Assembly (NCBI RefSeq): GCF_006838285.1
Contig: NZ_CP038228.1
Coordinates: 4,092,001-4,156,000, forward strand
Direction of reading: 5' to 3'
Length of the DNA stretch: 64,000 nucleotides
Source: Xanthomonas translucens pv. cerealis
GTDB lineage: Bacteria > Pseudomonadota > Gammaproteobacteria > Xanthomonadales > Xanthomonadaceae
Shown here piece after piece: positions 36,873 to 44,924 of this stretch (the stretch's first letter is position 1; each line of letters begins with the position of its first letter). The notes beneath the pieces are model-generated. The model did no database searches. It had not been told where the DNA came from and worked only from the letters and a program-made list of their open reading frames with translations. Made by a program: the position numbers and the translations under genes.

Positions 36873-38996
36873 TCAGGCCGGAGGCGTTGCCTTTTCCTCT
36901 TCGATCTGCACCGTGATCTCACCCGAATGCGACGCAGCGCGTTGCCCTGGCCGTAGTTGCTGCACCGCCTCGTCTAGCGTCAGCGGGTTCGACGGCCCAG
37001 CAGCTTGCGTCTGGCACAACTCCCTGGCCTTCTGCAGCATGGTGTGCACGTCGGCGTCTCCCAGCTTTGCGTTGATGGCCTTGCTGGTCTTGGTGCCGCT
37101 GTATTGCGCCATTGCTTCCTGCGCGCCGCCCATGATGCCGCGCGTGATCTGCTTGCCCAGCCCGATGTCCGGGCTGGCTTCGCGCCGATTGTTCTTGACG
37201 CTGATGGCCACATGCTGGTTCAACGCACCGACCGCCGCCATCGCCCCGGACAGCGCGGCCACGCCCGCCACCTGCGGGATGGGGACGTTGCGCGTGCCTC
37301 CCTGCGCGGCCGAGGTCAGCTTGCCGATCACCGAGGATGCCGCACTGCCGAACACGCCCAGATGGAACGCCTGGCCCAGGCGCTGGGCGGTCTGCGCGGA
37401 GAATTCGCGCATCGTGTACTTGGCGCCGATATCGCGGACCAGTTGTTCGGAAATGACCGACGTTGCCGACCCGGCCAACAGCCGCGCCGCGGCTCCGTCG
37501 TGCGCCAGGTCGGTCAACCTGCCTTCGCGCAGGCAATCCAGGTCCTTTTCCAGTTCGACCAACGCCGCGGGCTTGTTGCCGTGGCCCAGCTCCAGATCGA
37601 CCTCGTGCCCGGCTTCTGTGCTTGCCGGCCCGGCGTTTTCCAGTTTTTTGCTGAGTTCCTTTTGCACGGCGGTCAAGCCGCTGGTCACCCGCTTGACCAG
37701 CGCCTGGGTGGGCGACTGGATCAGCTTGCGCAACTTGCCCTCGTCGATGTCCTGGCCACCGAGCGGCTCGCCGCGTGCAAGCTTCTGCGCACCTTCCGGG
37801 GTGAACACATCGGCGTGCAGCAAGTTCAGCGTGTTGTTGGCCTCCTGCTTGGCGCGTTCGTCGAATCCCGCCGCCACATGCTGCATGCCGGTGACCACAA
37901 GCGAGGCGACGGCCTGTGCGCTCGGCGACAGGGCGCGTATCGCCGGGGTCTTGCTGATCAGTCCCAGCGAACTGGAAAGGGGCGAGCGCAACGTACGCGG
38001 TATCGATTGCCAGCGATTGCCCTTCCATTGCCGATCGTGCGCACCCTGGGTCATCACGAAATCGCCTTGCGTTTTTTGCAGGGCGCTCTCCGCGCGCATC
38101 AGCGCCTGGGCGGCCTGCACGACCTCGGCATCGCTGGCCAACGCGCCCGCATCGTTTGCTGAGTGCTTACCAACCGCCGCGCTGAAATCGTCGTAGCACT
38201 TGCTGAAATCGGCCAGCTTTTCGCTCAATTTGATCGCTAGATCCGGCAACCACTGCTTGTCGTTGATCTGGCTCTTGTCGGGCACGATCACATGTCCGCC
38301 ATGTTCGCGGATCGATTCGCACAAGCTGACCACGGCCGACTGCTGGGCGGCATTCATCGGCGCTGCGATGGCCGCGGTCGCGAAGCCGAAGCTCGCGCCC
38401 GCCCAGGGATTGCCGGTGGCGTAGTTGATCCATGGCGAAGCGATGTACTGCATCGCGTTGTTGAGAAAGCTGCCGGACGGATTGGGCATGCCCGACAGCA
38501 ACGCGGTGCGGCGCAGCGTGTGCACATCGGATTCCTGCAGGCCTTGCGCCTGGTACCAGCGCATCACATCCTGCTCGCTGACCTGGCCGACCAACTCCGC
38601 ACTGGTCGCAAGGTTGCGCGGGGCGCCTGTCGCCTCCGAAGAGCGCAGCGGCCGCAGTGCGCTGATGAGTTGTGCGGCGAGGTCCTTGTCTACCGGGCGT
38701 TGCTTGTCTTGCTGCAACTGCGTGTGGAGCCCTTGCAATGTCGCCGACACGGACGCGTGCGCTGGCGCAGCGGTCGCCTCGGCGGTGACGGATGCAGCGC
38801 TCAGCGCGGTTGCCGCTGCCGTGGCCTCCACGCCGCGCGGGCTGGGGCTGCGCGAAAGGCCTGCCAGAGCGGCAGGGCCGCTTTCCGGCTGTGCGTGAGC
38901 CGGCGCTTGTGGCTGTATTTCCGATTGCGCGGAACTTGTGGAGGCTTCCGAGCGATTGGTCGTGCTGCTGAGGTTGAGGTGTTGATATAACTTCAT
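36873..38996 (-). CDS. Probable type III secretion effector (Xop-like), family not resolved
   Basis: A 707-residue protein with no signal peptide. Residues 1-80 are rich in Ser, Thr, Ala and Gln and low in acidic residues, as usual for type III export signals. Helical stretches follow with several Ala/Gly-rich, weakly hydrophobic segments (FGFATAAIAAPMNAAQQSAV; VAALSGAMAAVGALNQHVAI). I see no protease, kinase, ligase or LRR motif. G+C is visibly lower than in the flanking genes. A PIP-like box (39230-39254) lies about 230 bases upstream, in the right orientation. The layout resembles large Xop effectors such as the XopF/XopB types, but I cannot confirm a family. Short reading frames on the plus strand are shadows. 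Confidence 0.65.
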   Translation of the reverse strand: MKLYQHLNLSSTTNRSEASTSSAQSEIQPQAPAHAQPESGPAALAGLSRSPSPRGVEATAAATALSAASVTAEATAAPAHASVSATLQGLHTQLQQDKQRPVDKDLAAQLISALRPLRSSEATGAPRNLATSAELVGQVSEQDVMRWYQAQGLQESDVHTLRRTALLSGMPNPSGSFLNNAMQYIASPWINYATGNPWAGASFGFATAAIAAPMNAAQQSAVVSLCESIREHGGHVIVPDKSQINDKQWLPDLAIKLSEKLADFSKCYDDFSAAVGKHSANDAGALASDAEVVQAAQALMRAESALQKTQGDFVMTQGAHDRQWKGNRWQSIPRTLRSPLSSSLGLISKTPAIRALSPSAQAVASLVVTGMQHVAAGFDERAKQEANNTLNLLHADVFTPEGAQKLARGEPLGGQDIDEGKLRKLIQSPTQALVKRVTSGLTAVQKELSKKLENAGPASTEAGHEVDLELGHGNKPAALVELEKDLDCLREGRLTDLAHDGAAARLLAGSATSVISEQLVRDIGAKYTMREFSAQTAQRLGQAFHLGVFGSAASSVIGKLTSAAQGGTRNVPIPQVAGVAALSGAMAAVGALNQHVAISVKNNRREASPDIGLGKQITRGIMGGAQEAMAQYSGTKTSKAINAKLGDADVHTMLQKARELCQTQAAGPSNPLTLDEAVQQLRPGQRAASHSGEITVQIEEEKATPPA

Positions 38997-39229
38997 GGTG
39001 GCAGATGTCCTGGCGATGCGGCGAGGGCAGCGGCTCGGGACACGGATCGCAAGCAGACGGTCCCCCCCGAGCCGGGCTTAATGCCAGGTATCGTGTGTTA
39101 CGCGCCGTGGGGGTAGCGCTCGATGGCGATTTGCGAGCGTCGGTGCGTAGCGCATGGAGTCTTCGTCGCCTGCAGATACATTGGCACACTTCATTCAAAC
39201 ACCCTGCCAGCGTCGCCTTGCTGCGGCGT

Positions 39230-39254
39230 GCGAAGTGATGTGCGCTTGTCAGAA
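39230..39254 (-). promoter_or_regulatory. Imperfect PIP box upstream of the effector gene
   Basis: On the minus strand TTCTG and TTCGC are separated by exactly 15 bases, against the plant-inducible-promoter consensus TTCGC-N15-TTCGC bound by HrpX. The first half has two differences. No convincing -10 box is seen at the usual 30-32 bases downstream. The rest of 38997-39402 has no gene and is A/T-richer than average. Confidence 0.4.
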
Positions 39255-39402
39255 GGCTTTGCCGCTACCCATCGGAATGTTGAGCTGATCCACTGTTGCG
39301 TTGCGCGCTGATGCCGGCGTGGCGGCAGCGCGCCATGCGCGGGTGTGCGCGCAATGGACGGTGTCGCGGTCGGCGTTGTGCGTGGCGATGCGCGAGCCGT
39401 GG

Positions 39403-40371
39403 CTAGCGCTCCGACGGCCCGCTTTCGTCGTAGCCGCGCGGGGTGAACAGGTCCGGCCGGATCAGTTCGATAAAGGCGCGTGCCTGCGACGACAGGTACT
39501 TGCCTTTGCGCACCACCACGCCGTAGCTGCGGGCGGGGAAATAGTCGCCCAGCATGCGCGTGGCGAGCTTGCCGCGGTCGGCCTCGGTGACGCAGATCGA
39601 GCTGACGATGGAGATGCCCATGCCCATCGCCACGTACTGCTTGATCACCTCCCAGCCACCCACTTCCAGCGCCACCGTGTACGGCACCCGCGCCTGCTGG
39701 AACACCAGGTCGACCAGGCGATAGGTCACCTGGCGCTTGGGCGGCAGGATCAGCGGATACGGCGACAAGTCGTGCAAGGTGAGCGTGGGCAAGTTCGCCA
39801 GCGGGTGCTCGCGCGGGGCGATCAGCAATTGCTCGAAGCGGTACACCGGCGCGTAGCTGAGGTCGGCCGGCACGTCGAGCATCGAGCCCACCGCCAGGTC
39901 CACCGCATCCTTGCGCAACAGCTCGGTGCCGTCGGCGCTGATCGCGTTGTGCAGGGTCAGGCGCACGTCCGGGTAGCGCGCGCGGAAGTTCTCCACGATC
40001 TTCGGCAACAGATACAGAATGGTGGAGCTGTTGGCGGCGATGTTCAGTTCGCCGGCGTCCAGCCCACGTGCCTTTTCGCGGAAGTCGGCCTCCAGCCGGT
40101 CCAGGCTTTCCACCAGCGGCTGCGCCATTTCGTACAGCAGCTGGCCTTCGCGGCTGGGGATCAGGCGCCGCCCGCTGCGCTCCAGCAGTACCACGCCCAG
40201 TTCGCGCTCCAGCGCCTGCAGTTGCAGGGTCACCGCCGGCTGACTGACGAACAGCGCCTCGGCGGCTCGTGAGACGGAACCCAGGCGCACCGTCTGGCAG
40301 AACGCGCGCAACGGCTTCAGTCGGTCGGATTTGTAGGGAAAACGCGGAGTTGCAGTGTCGCGCGTGGCCAT
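39403..40371 (-). CDS. LysR-family regulator (CysB-like), divergent from aceB
   Basis: A 322-residue transcription factor. The N-terminal winged helix is LKPLRAFCQTVRLGSVSRAAEALFVSQPAVTLQLQALE. The effector domain includes ELNIAANSSTILYLLPKIVENFRARYPDV and DLAVGSM, as in CysB-like members. ATG 40371 is close to a palindrome at 40384-40398. Its position next to the malate synthase gene on the opposite strand suggests control of the glyoxylate shunt and its own expression; this is inference from the usual LysR layout. Confidence 0.88.
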   Translation of the reverse strand: MATRDTATPRFPYKSDRLKPLRAFCQTVRLGSVSRAAEALFVSQPAVTLQLQALERELGVVLLERSGRRLIPSREGQLLYEMAQPLVESLDRLEADFREKARGLDAGELNIAANSSTILYLLPKIVENFRARYPDVRLTLHNAISADGTELLRKDAVDLAVGSMLDVPADLSYAPVYRFEQLLIAPREHPLANLPTLTLHDLSPYPLILPPKRQVTYRLVDLVFQQARVPYTVALEVGGWEVIKQYVAMGMGISIVSSICVTEADRGKLATRMLGDYFPARSYGVVVRKGKYLSSQARAFIELIRPDLFTPRGYDESGPSER

Positions 40372-40383
40372 GACATAGCAACT

Positions 40384-40398
40384 ATAAGGTGTACTTAT
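40384..40398. promoter_or_regulatory. Candidate LysR operator in the divergent LysR/aceB promoter region
   Basis: ATAAG-N5-CTTAT is a perfect palindrome with a T-N11-A core, the LysR-box form, lying 13 bases from the LysR start and about 80 bases before aceB. The surrounding 40372-40440 is strikingly A/T-rich for this genome, fitting a promoter region. Confidence 0.55.
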
Positions 40399-40479
40399 TT
40401 AATGCATTGATAAAACTGTATTGTCAAATACATGCTGCGGCAGCACGGTGAGAGTCCGGAAACATCGAGGAACCCCACC

Positions 40480-42123
40480 ATGTCCGCCGCCGCCTTCGCC
40501 GCTTCATCCCTGTCCGCCGAACGCTCCACCCCCGGCATCACCCTGACCGCCGCGCTGGCCGGTCAGAACGCCCTATTGCCGCCGGCGGCGCTGGCCCTGC
40601 TGGTGTCGCTGCACCGGGCGATCGAACCCGAGCGCCAGGCGCGGCTGGCGGCGCGCCGCGAACGCCAGGCCTGGTTCGACGGCGGCGGGCTGCCGGACTT
40701 CCGCGCCGACACCCAAGCGATCCGCGCCGGCGACTGGCGTGTGGCGCCGCTGCCGGCCGCGCTGCAGGATCGCCGCGTCGAGATCACTGGCCCGACCGAT
40801 CCGAAGATGGTCATCAACGCGCTGAACTCCGGCGCCAAGGTGTACATGGCCGACTTCGAGGATTCGACCGCGCCGACCTGGCGCAACCTGGTCGCCGGCC
40901 AACGCACGTTGGCCGAGGCGGTGGCCGGCACGCTGAGCTTCAGCGCGCCGCCGGCGCGCGACGGCAGCCCGGGCAAGCGCTATGCGCTAAAACCCTACGA
41001 CGAGCAGGCGGTGCTGATCGTGCGTCCGCGCGGCTGGCACCTGGACGAAAAGCACGTGCTGGTCGATGGCCAGGCGCTGGCCGGCGGCCTGTTCGACGCG
41101 GCGCTGTTCGCCTTCCACAACGGCCGCGCGCTGCTGGCCAAGGACCGTGGCCCCTACCTGTACCTGCCCAAGCTGCAGTCGATGGAAGAGGCCGCGCTGT
41201 GGGAAGCGGCGCTGTCGCACATCGAGGCGATGCTGGGCCTGCCGCAGGGCCAGATCAAGGTCACCGTGCTGATCGAGACACTGCCGGCGGTGTTCGAGAT
41301 GGACGAGATCCTGCATGCGCTGCGCGAGCGCATCGTCGGCCTGAACTGCGGCCGCTGGGACTACATCTTTTCTTACCTGAAGACGTTCCGCCGCCACCGC
41401 GACCGGGTGCTGCCCGAGCGCGGCCAGGTGACCATGACCCAGCCGTTCCTGAAGGCGTATTCGGAACTGCTGATCCGCACCTGCCACCGCCGCGGCGCGC
41501 ATGCGATGGGCGGCATGGCCGCGCAGATCCCGATCCGCCACGACGAGGCGGCCAACGAGCAGGCGATGGCACGGGTGCGTGCGGACAAGCTGCGCGAGGT
41601 CAGCGCCGGTCACGACGGCACCTGGGTCGCGCATCCGGCGCTGATCCCGATCGCCCGCGCCATCTTCGACGAGCACATGCACGCGCCGAACCAGCACAAC
41701 GTGCGCCGCGAGGACGTGCAGGCCGACCGCGACACGCTGATCGCGCCATCCACCGGCACCATCACCCGCGCCGGCTTCGAGGGCAACATCGAAGTGTGCG
41801 TGCGCTACCTGGCCGCATGGCTGGACGGCAACGGCTGCGTGCCGATCCACCACCTGATGGAAGACGCGGCCACCGCCGAGATCAGCCGCAGCCAGCTGTG
41901 GCAGTGGCTGCACGTGAGCGGCCTGCATCTGGACGACGGCACCGCGATCGACTTCGCGCTGTTCGATGCCTGCATGCGCCATCTGCCGGCGCGCCTGGGC
42001 GAGCGCGCGCTGCTGCCCGGCGGCAACCGCCTGGACGACGCCATCGCGCTGCTGGACGCGCTGACCCGCAGCGAGGACTTGGCCGAATTCCTGACCTTGC
42101 CGGCTTACCAGATGATCGATTGA
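40480..42123 (+). CDS. aceB: Malate synthase A
   Basis: Condenses glyoxylate with acetyl-CoA to malate, the second step of the glyoxylate shunt. The 547-residue protein has [38 protein letters not shown], the catalytic region [15 protein letters not shown] with the Mg-binding Glu/Asp, [15 protein letters not shown], and [11 protein letters not shown]. The C-terminal domain contains the base-supplying [21 protein letters not shown] lies about ten bases before ATG 40480. isocitrate lyase follows on the same strand after ~140 bases. Confidence 0.96.
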   Translation: MSAAAFAASSLSAERSTPGITLTAALAGQNALLPPAALALLVSLHRAIEPERQARLAARRERQAWFDGGGLPDFRADTQAIRAGDWRVAPLPAALQDRRVEITGPTDPKMVINALNSGAKVYMADFEDSTAPTWRNLVAGQRTLAEAVAGTLSFSAPPARDGSPGKRYALKPYDEQAVLIVRPRGWHLDEKHVLVDGQALAGGLFDAALFAFHNGRALLAKDRGPYLYLPKLQSMEEAALWEAALSHIEAMLGLPQGQIKVTVLIETLPAVFEMDEILHALRERIVGLNCGRWDYIFSYLKTFRRHRDRVLPERGQVTMTQPFLKAYSELLIRTCHRRGAHAMGGMAAQIPIRHDEAANEQAMARVRADKLREVSAGHDGTWVAHPALIPIARAIFDEHMHAPNQHNVRREDVQADRDTLIAPSTGTITRAGFEGNIEVCVRYLAAWLDGNGCVPIHHLMEDAATAEISRSQLWQWLHVSGLHLDDGTAIDFALFDACMRHLPARLGERALLPGGNRLDDAIALLDALTRSEDLAEFLTLPAYQMID

Positions 42124-42266
42124 TTGGAGTTGGGAGTAGGGAATCGGGAATGGCGAATCGTGAGAGCGATGTCCTTGCGCCCGACTTGTTCCATGCCTTC
42201 CACGCGTTTCATCCGATACACCGCGCCACCGTTTCATCGCCGTATCCATTCCAAGGAGAGCGCAAG

Positions 42267-43562
42267 ATGAGCACCACATTGCAGACCGCCGAGCAGATCC
42301 AGCACGCCTGGGACACCGATCCGCGCTGGGCCGGGATCGCCCGCAACTACACCGCCGCCGACGTGGTGCGCCTGCGCGGCACCGTGCATGTGGAGCATTC
42401 GCTGGCCCGGCTCGGTGCCGAGAAGCTGTGGAAATACCTGCATGAAAAGGACTTCGTCAACGCGCTGGGCGCGCTGACCGGCAACCAGGCGATGCAGCAG
42501 GTCAAGGCCGGGCTCAACGCGATCTACCTGTCCGGTTGGCAGGTCGCCGCCGACGCCAACCTGGCCGGGCAGATGTATCCGGACCAGTCGCTGTACCCGG
42601 CCGACTCGGTGCCGGCGGTGGTCAAGCGCATCAACAACACGCTGCTGCGCGCCGACCAGTTGCACCACGCCGAAGGCAAGGACGAGATCGACTTCCTGCA
42701 GCCGATCGTGGCCGATGCCGAGGCAGGTTTCGGCGGTGTGCTCAATGCCTTCGAGCTGATGAAGGCGATGATCGAGGCCGGCGCCGCCGGGGTGCATTTC
42801 GAAGACCAACTGGCCTCGGTGAAGAAGTGTGGACACATGGGCGGCAAGGTGCTGGTGCCGACCCGTGAGGCGATCGAGAAGTTGAACGCCGCGCGCCTGG
42901 CCGCCGACGTGCTGGGCGTGCCGACGCTGCTGGTCGCGCGCACCGACGCCGAGGCCGCCGACCTGGTGACCAGCGACATCGACCCCAACGACCGCCCGTT
43001 CACCACCGGCGAGCGCACCGTCGAAGGCTTCTTCAAGACCATCAAGGGCCTGGACCAGGCGATCAGCCGCGGCCTGGCCTACGCTCCCTACGCCGACCTG
43101 ATCTGGTGCGAGACCGGCAAGCCGGACCTGGCGTTCGCGCGCCAGTTCGCCGAGGCGATCCACGCCAAGTTCCCGGGCAAGTTGCTGGCCTACAACTGCT
43201 CGCCGAGCTTCAACTGGAAGAAGAACCTGGACGACGCGACCATCGCCACGTTTCAGCAGGAGATCGCCCGCTACGGCTACAAGTTCCAGTTCATCACCCT
43301 GGCCGGCTTCCATGCGCTGAACTACTCGATGTTCAACCTGGCGCACGGCTATGCGCGCCGGCAGATGAGTGCCTTCGTCGAGTTGCAGGAAGCCGAGTTC
43401 GCCGCCGCCGATCGCGGCTTCACCGCGGTCAAGCACCAGCGCGAGGTCGGCACCGGCTACTTCGATGCGGTGACCCAGGCGATCCAGCAAGGCCAGTCCT
43501 CCACCACCGCACTGAAGGGCTCGACGGAAGAAGAGCAGTTCCACGGCGAAAAGGCCGCCTGA
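42267..43562 (+). CDS. aceA: Isocitrate lyase
   Basis: Cleaves isocitrate to glyoxylate and succinate, the entry to the glyoxylate shunt used on acetate and fatty acids. The 431-residue protein has the catalytic loop [13 protein letters not shown] (Cys of the KKCGH signature), the acidic metal site in [10 protein letters not shown] and HFEDQ, and YNCSPSFNW near the end. AAGGAG precedes ATG 42267 by eight bases. The 140 bases after aceB hold degenerate GGGAATC-type repeats and no gene. An intrinsic terminator closes the unit. Confidence 0.97.
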   Translation: MSTTLQTAEQIQHAWDTDPRWAGIARNYTAADVVRLRGTVHVEHSLARLGAEKLWKYLHEKDFVNALGALTGNQAMQQVKAGLNAIYLSGWQVAADANLAGQMYPDQSLYPADSVPAVVKRINNTLLRADQLHHAEGKDEIDFLQPIVADAEAGFGGVLNAFELMKAMIEAGAAGVHFEDQLASVKKCGHMGGKVLVPTREAIEKLNAARLAADVLGVPTLLVARTDAEAADLVTSDIDPNDRPFTTGERTVEGFFKTIKGLDQAISRGLAYAPYADLIWCETGKPDLAFARQFAEAIHAKFPGKLLAYNCSPSFNWKKNLDDATIATFQQEIARYGYKFQFITLAGFHALNYSMFNLAHGYARRQMSAFVELQEAEFAAADRGFTAVKHQREVGTGYFDAVTQAIQQGQSSTTALKGSTEEEQFHGEKAA

Positions 43563-43607
43563 CCTGCAGCCGGGCGGCCGTTGCTTGCCGATCCCCAGGG
43601 AGGGGAG

Positions 43608-43633
43608 AGCCCGGGTTCGCCCGGGCTTTTTTT
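43608..43633 (+). terminator. Intrinsic terminator after aceA
   Basis: AGCCCGGG and CCCGGGCT close a TTCG tetraloop, followed by seven T. It marks the end of the aceBA unit. Confidence 0.93.
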
Positions 43634-43854
43634 GCCCGTGCGGCGGCCTGCGCCCCGGCGTGATGCGGTGTCGATGCGTTGCGCCAAGCCGCCGCGCCGC
43701 AGCGTGGCGCGAGTGCGGCGGCAGCGCGCGATTGCATGCCTTTTGCCGTCTCTGCCAGCTGCGAGATCGGCTGCGACCTCCCGGTGAACGCCGTGTTCAG
43801 ATGGTATGCTTCGAAGAAGATGGCGGGCGACGCCAAGAGCAGTAGGGGGGCTGG

Positions 43855-44901
43855 ATGAGCTGCGACAGCGCCGCGTCCAATGCACGCGAGACAACTTCGA
43901 CGATTGGTGTGGTCGCCCCCAAGCCCAATGAGCTGGCGGTGTTGACCGCAGCGGAACTGCGTCTATTCTCCGAGTTCGGCCGTTCGCGCACGGTGCGTGC
44001 CGGCGACGTGCTGTTCCGTCGCGGCGACGGCGGCAGCGCCATGTTCGTGATCGGCAGCGGCGTGATCGACCTGGATTTCGGCGAAGACCTGGTCGTCAAG
44101 CATCTCGGCCACGGCGAATTCTTCGGCGAACTCGGCTTGTTGATCGGCAGCCACATGCGCAGCGCCGACGCCATCGCCGCCAGCGACGGCGTGCTGGTCG
44201 AGCTGGATCACGACGACTTCCAGCGCCTGGTGGAGCGCGACCCGGGCGTGGTTGCCTACTTCCTGCGCCGCACCATCATGCGCGTGGTGATGAACGAGCA
44301 GACCCTGATCCGCCAGCTGCGCCGCCGCAACCACGACCTGGAAGCGGCACTGGACAACCTCTACACCACCACCCACCAGCTCACCCAGACCGAAGAGCTG
44401 GTGCGCACCGACGAATTGACCGGCCTGCACAACCGCCGCGGCCTGATCCTGCGCCTGCAGGAATGCCGCCGCGACGGCCGCTCGCCCGGGCCGGGCCTGC
44501 TGCTGATCGACTGCGACCGCTTCAAGCACATCAACGACGAACACGGCCACCTGGTCGGCGACCGTGTGCTGCAGAACGTCGCCAACATCCTGCGTTCGGT
44601 CGTCGGCCGGGACGACATCGCCTGCCGCCTCGGCGGCGACGAATTCTGCCTGCTGGTGGCGACCGGCAACGTGCAAGACCTGCGCCGCATCGGCGAGTTC
44701 GTGATCGCCACGGTGCAGAACCTGCTCGGCGTGCCGCACCCCTCGCCGCATATCTGCCCGGTCAGCATCGGCATCAGCCGGGTTGATCCGCAGTCCGACT
44801 GGAACGACTGGTACGCCAACGCCGATGCCGCGCTGTACGAGGCCAAGCGCCTCGGTGGCAACCGCCTGTATTGGCACGACCGCGCCTCCGCACCCTACTG
44901 A
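43855..44901 (+). CDS. Cyclic-nucleotide-binding domain plus GGDEF diguanylate cyclase
   Basis: A 348-residue cytoplasmic protein. Residues ~30-145 form a CRP-like cyclic-nucleotide-binding domain, including DVLFRRGDGGSAMFVIGSG and the cassette region GEFFGELGLL. A helical linker follows. The GGDEF domain has TDELTGLHNRRG, LLLIDCDRFKHINDEHGHLVGD and an intact active site RLGGDEF. The inhibitory I-site is not canonical: GRDD stands where RxxD is expected five residues before GGDEF. It may therefore make c-di-GMP under control of a cyclic nucleotide, without product inhibition (inference). The next gene, 23 bases on, encodes a cyclase-like protein. Confidence 0.9.
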   Translation: MSCDSAASNARETTSTIGVVAPKPNELAVLTAAELRLFSEFGRSRTVRAGDVLFRRGDGGSAMFVIGSGVIDLDFGEDLVVKHLGHGEFFGELGLLIGSHMRSADAIAASDGVLVELDHDDFQRLVERDPGVVAYFLRRTIMRVVMNEQTLIRQLRRRNHDLEAALDNLYTTTHQLTQTEELVRTDELTGLHNRRGLILRLQECRRDGRSPGPGLLLIDCDRFKHINDEHGHLVGDRVLQNVANILRSVVGRDDIACRLGGDEFCLLVATGNVQDLRRIGEFVIATVQNLLGVPHPSPHICPVSIGISRVDPQSDWNDWYANADAALYEAKRLGGNRLYWHDRASAPY

Positions 44902-44924
44902 CGCACGCGCGTCCTCGAGCTGCC

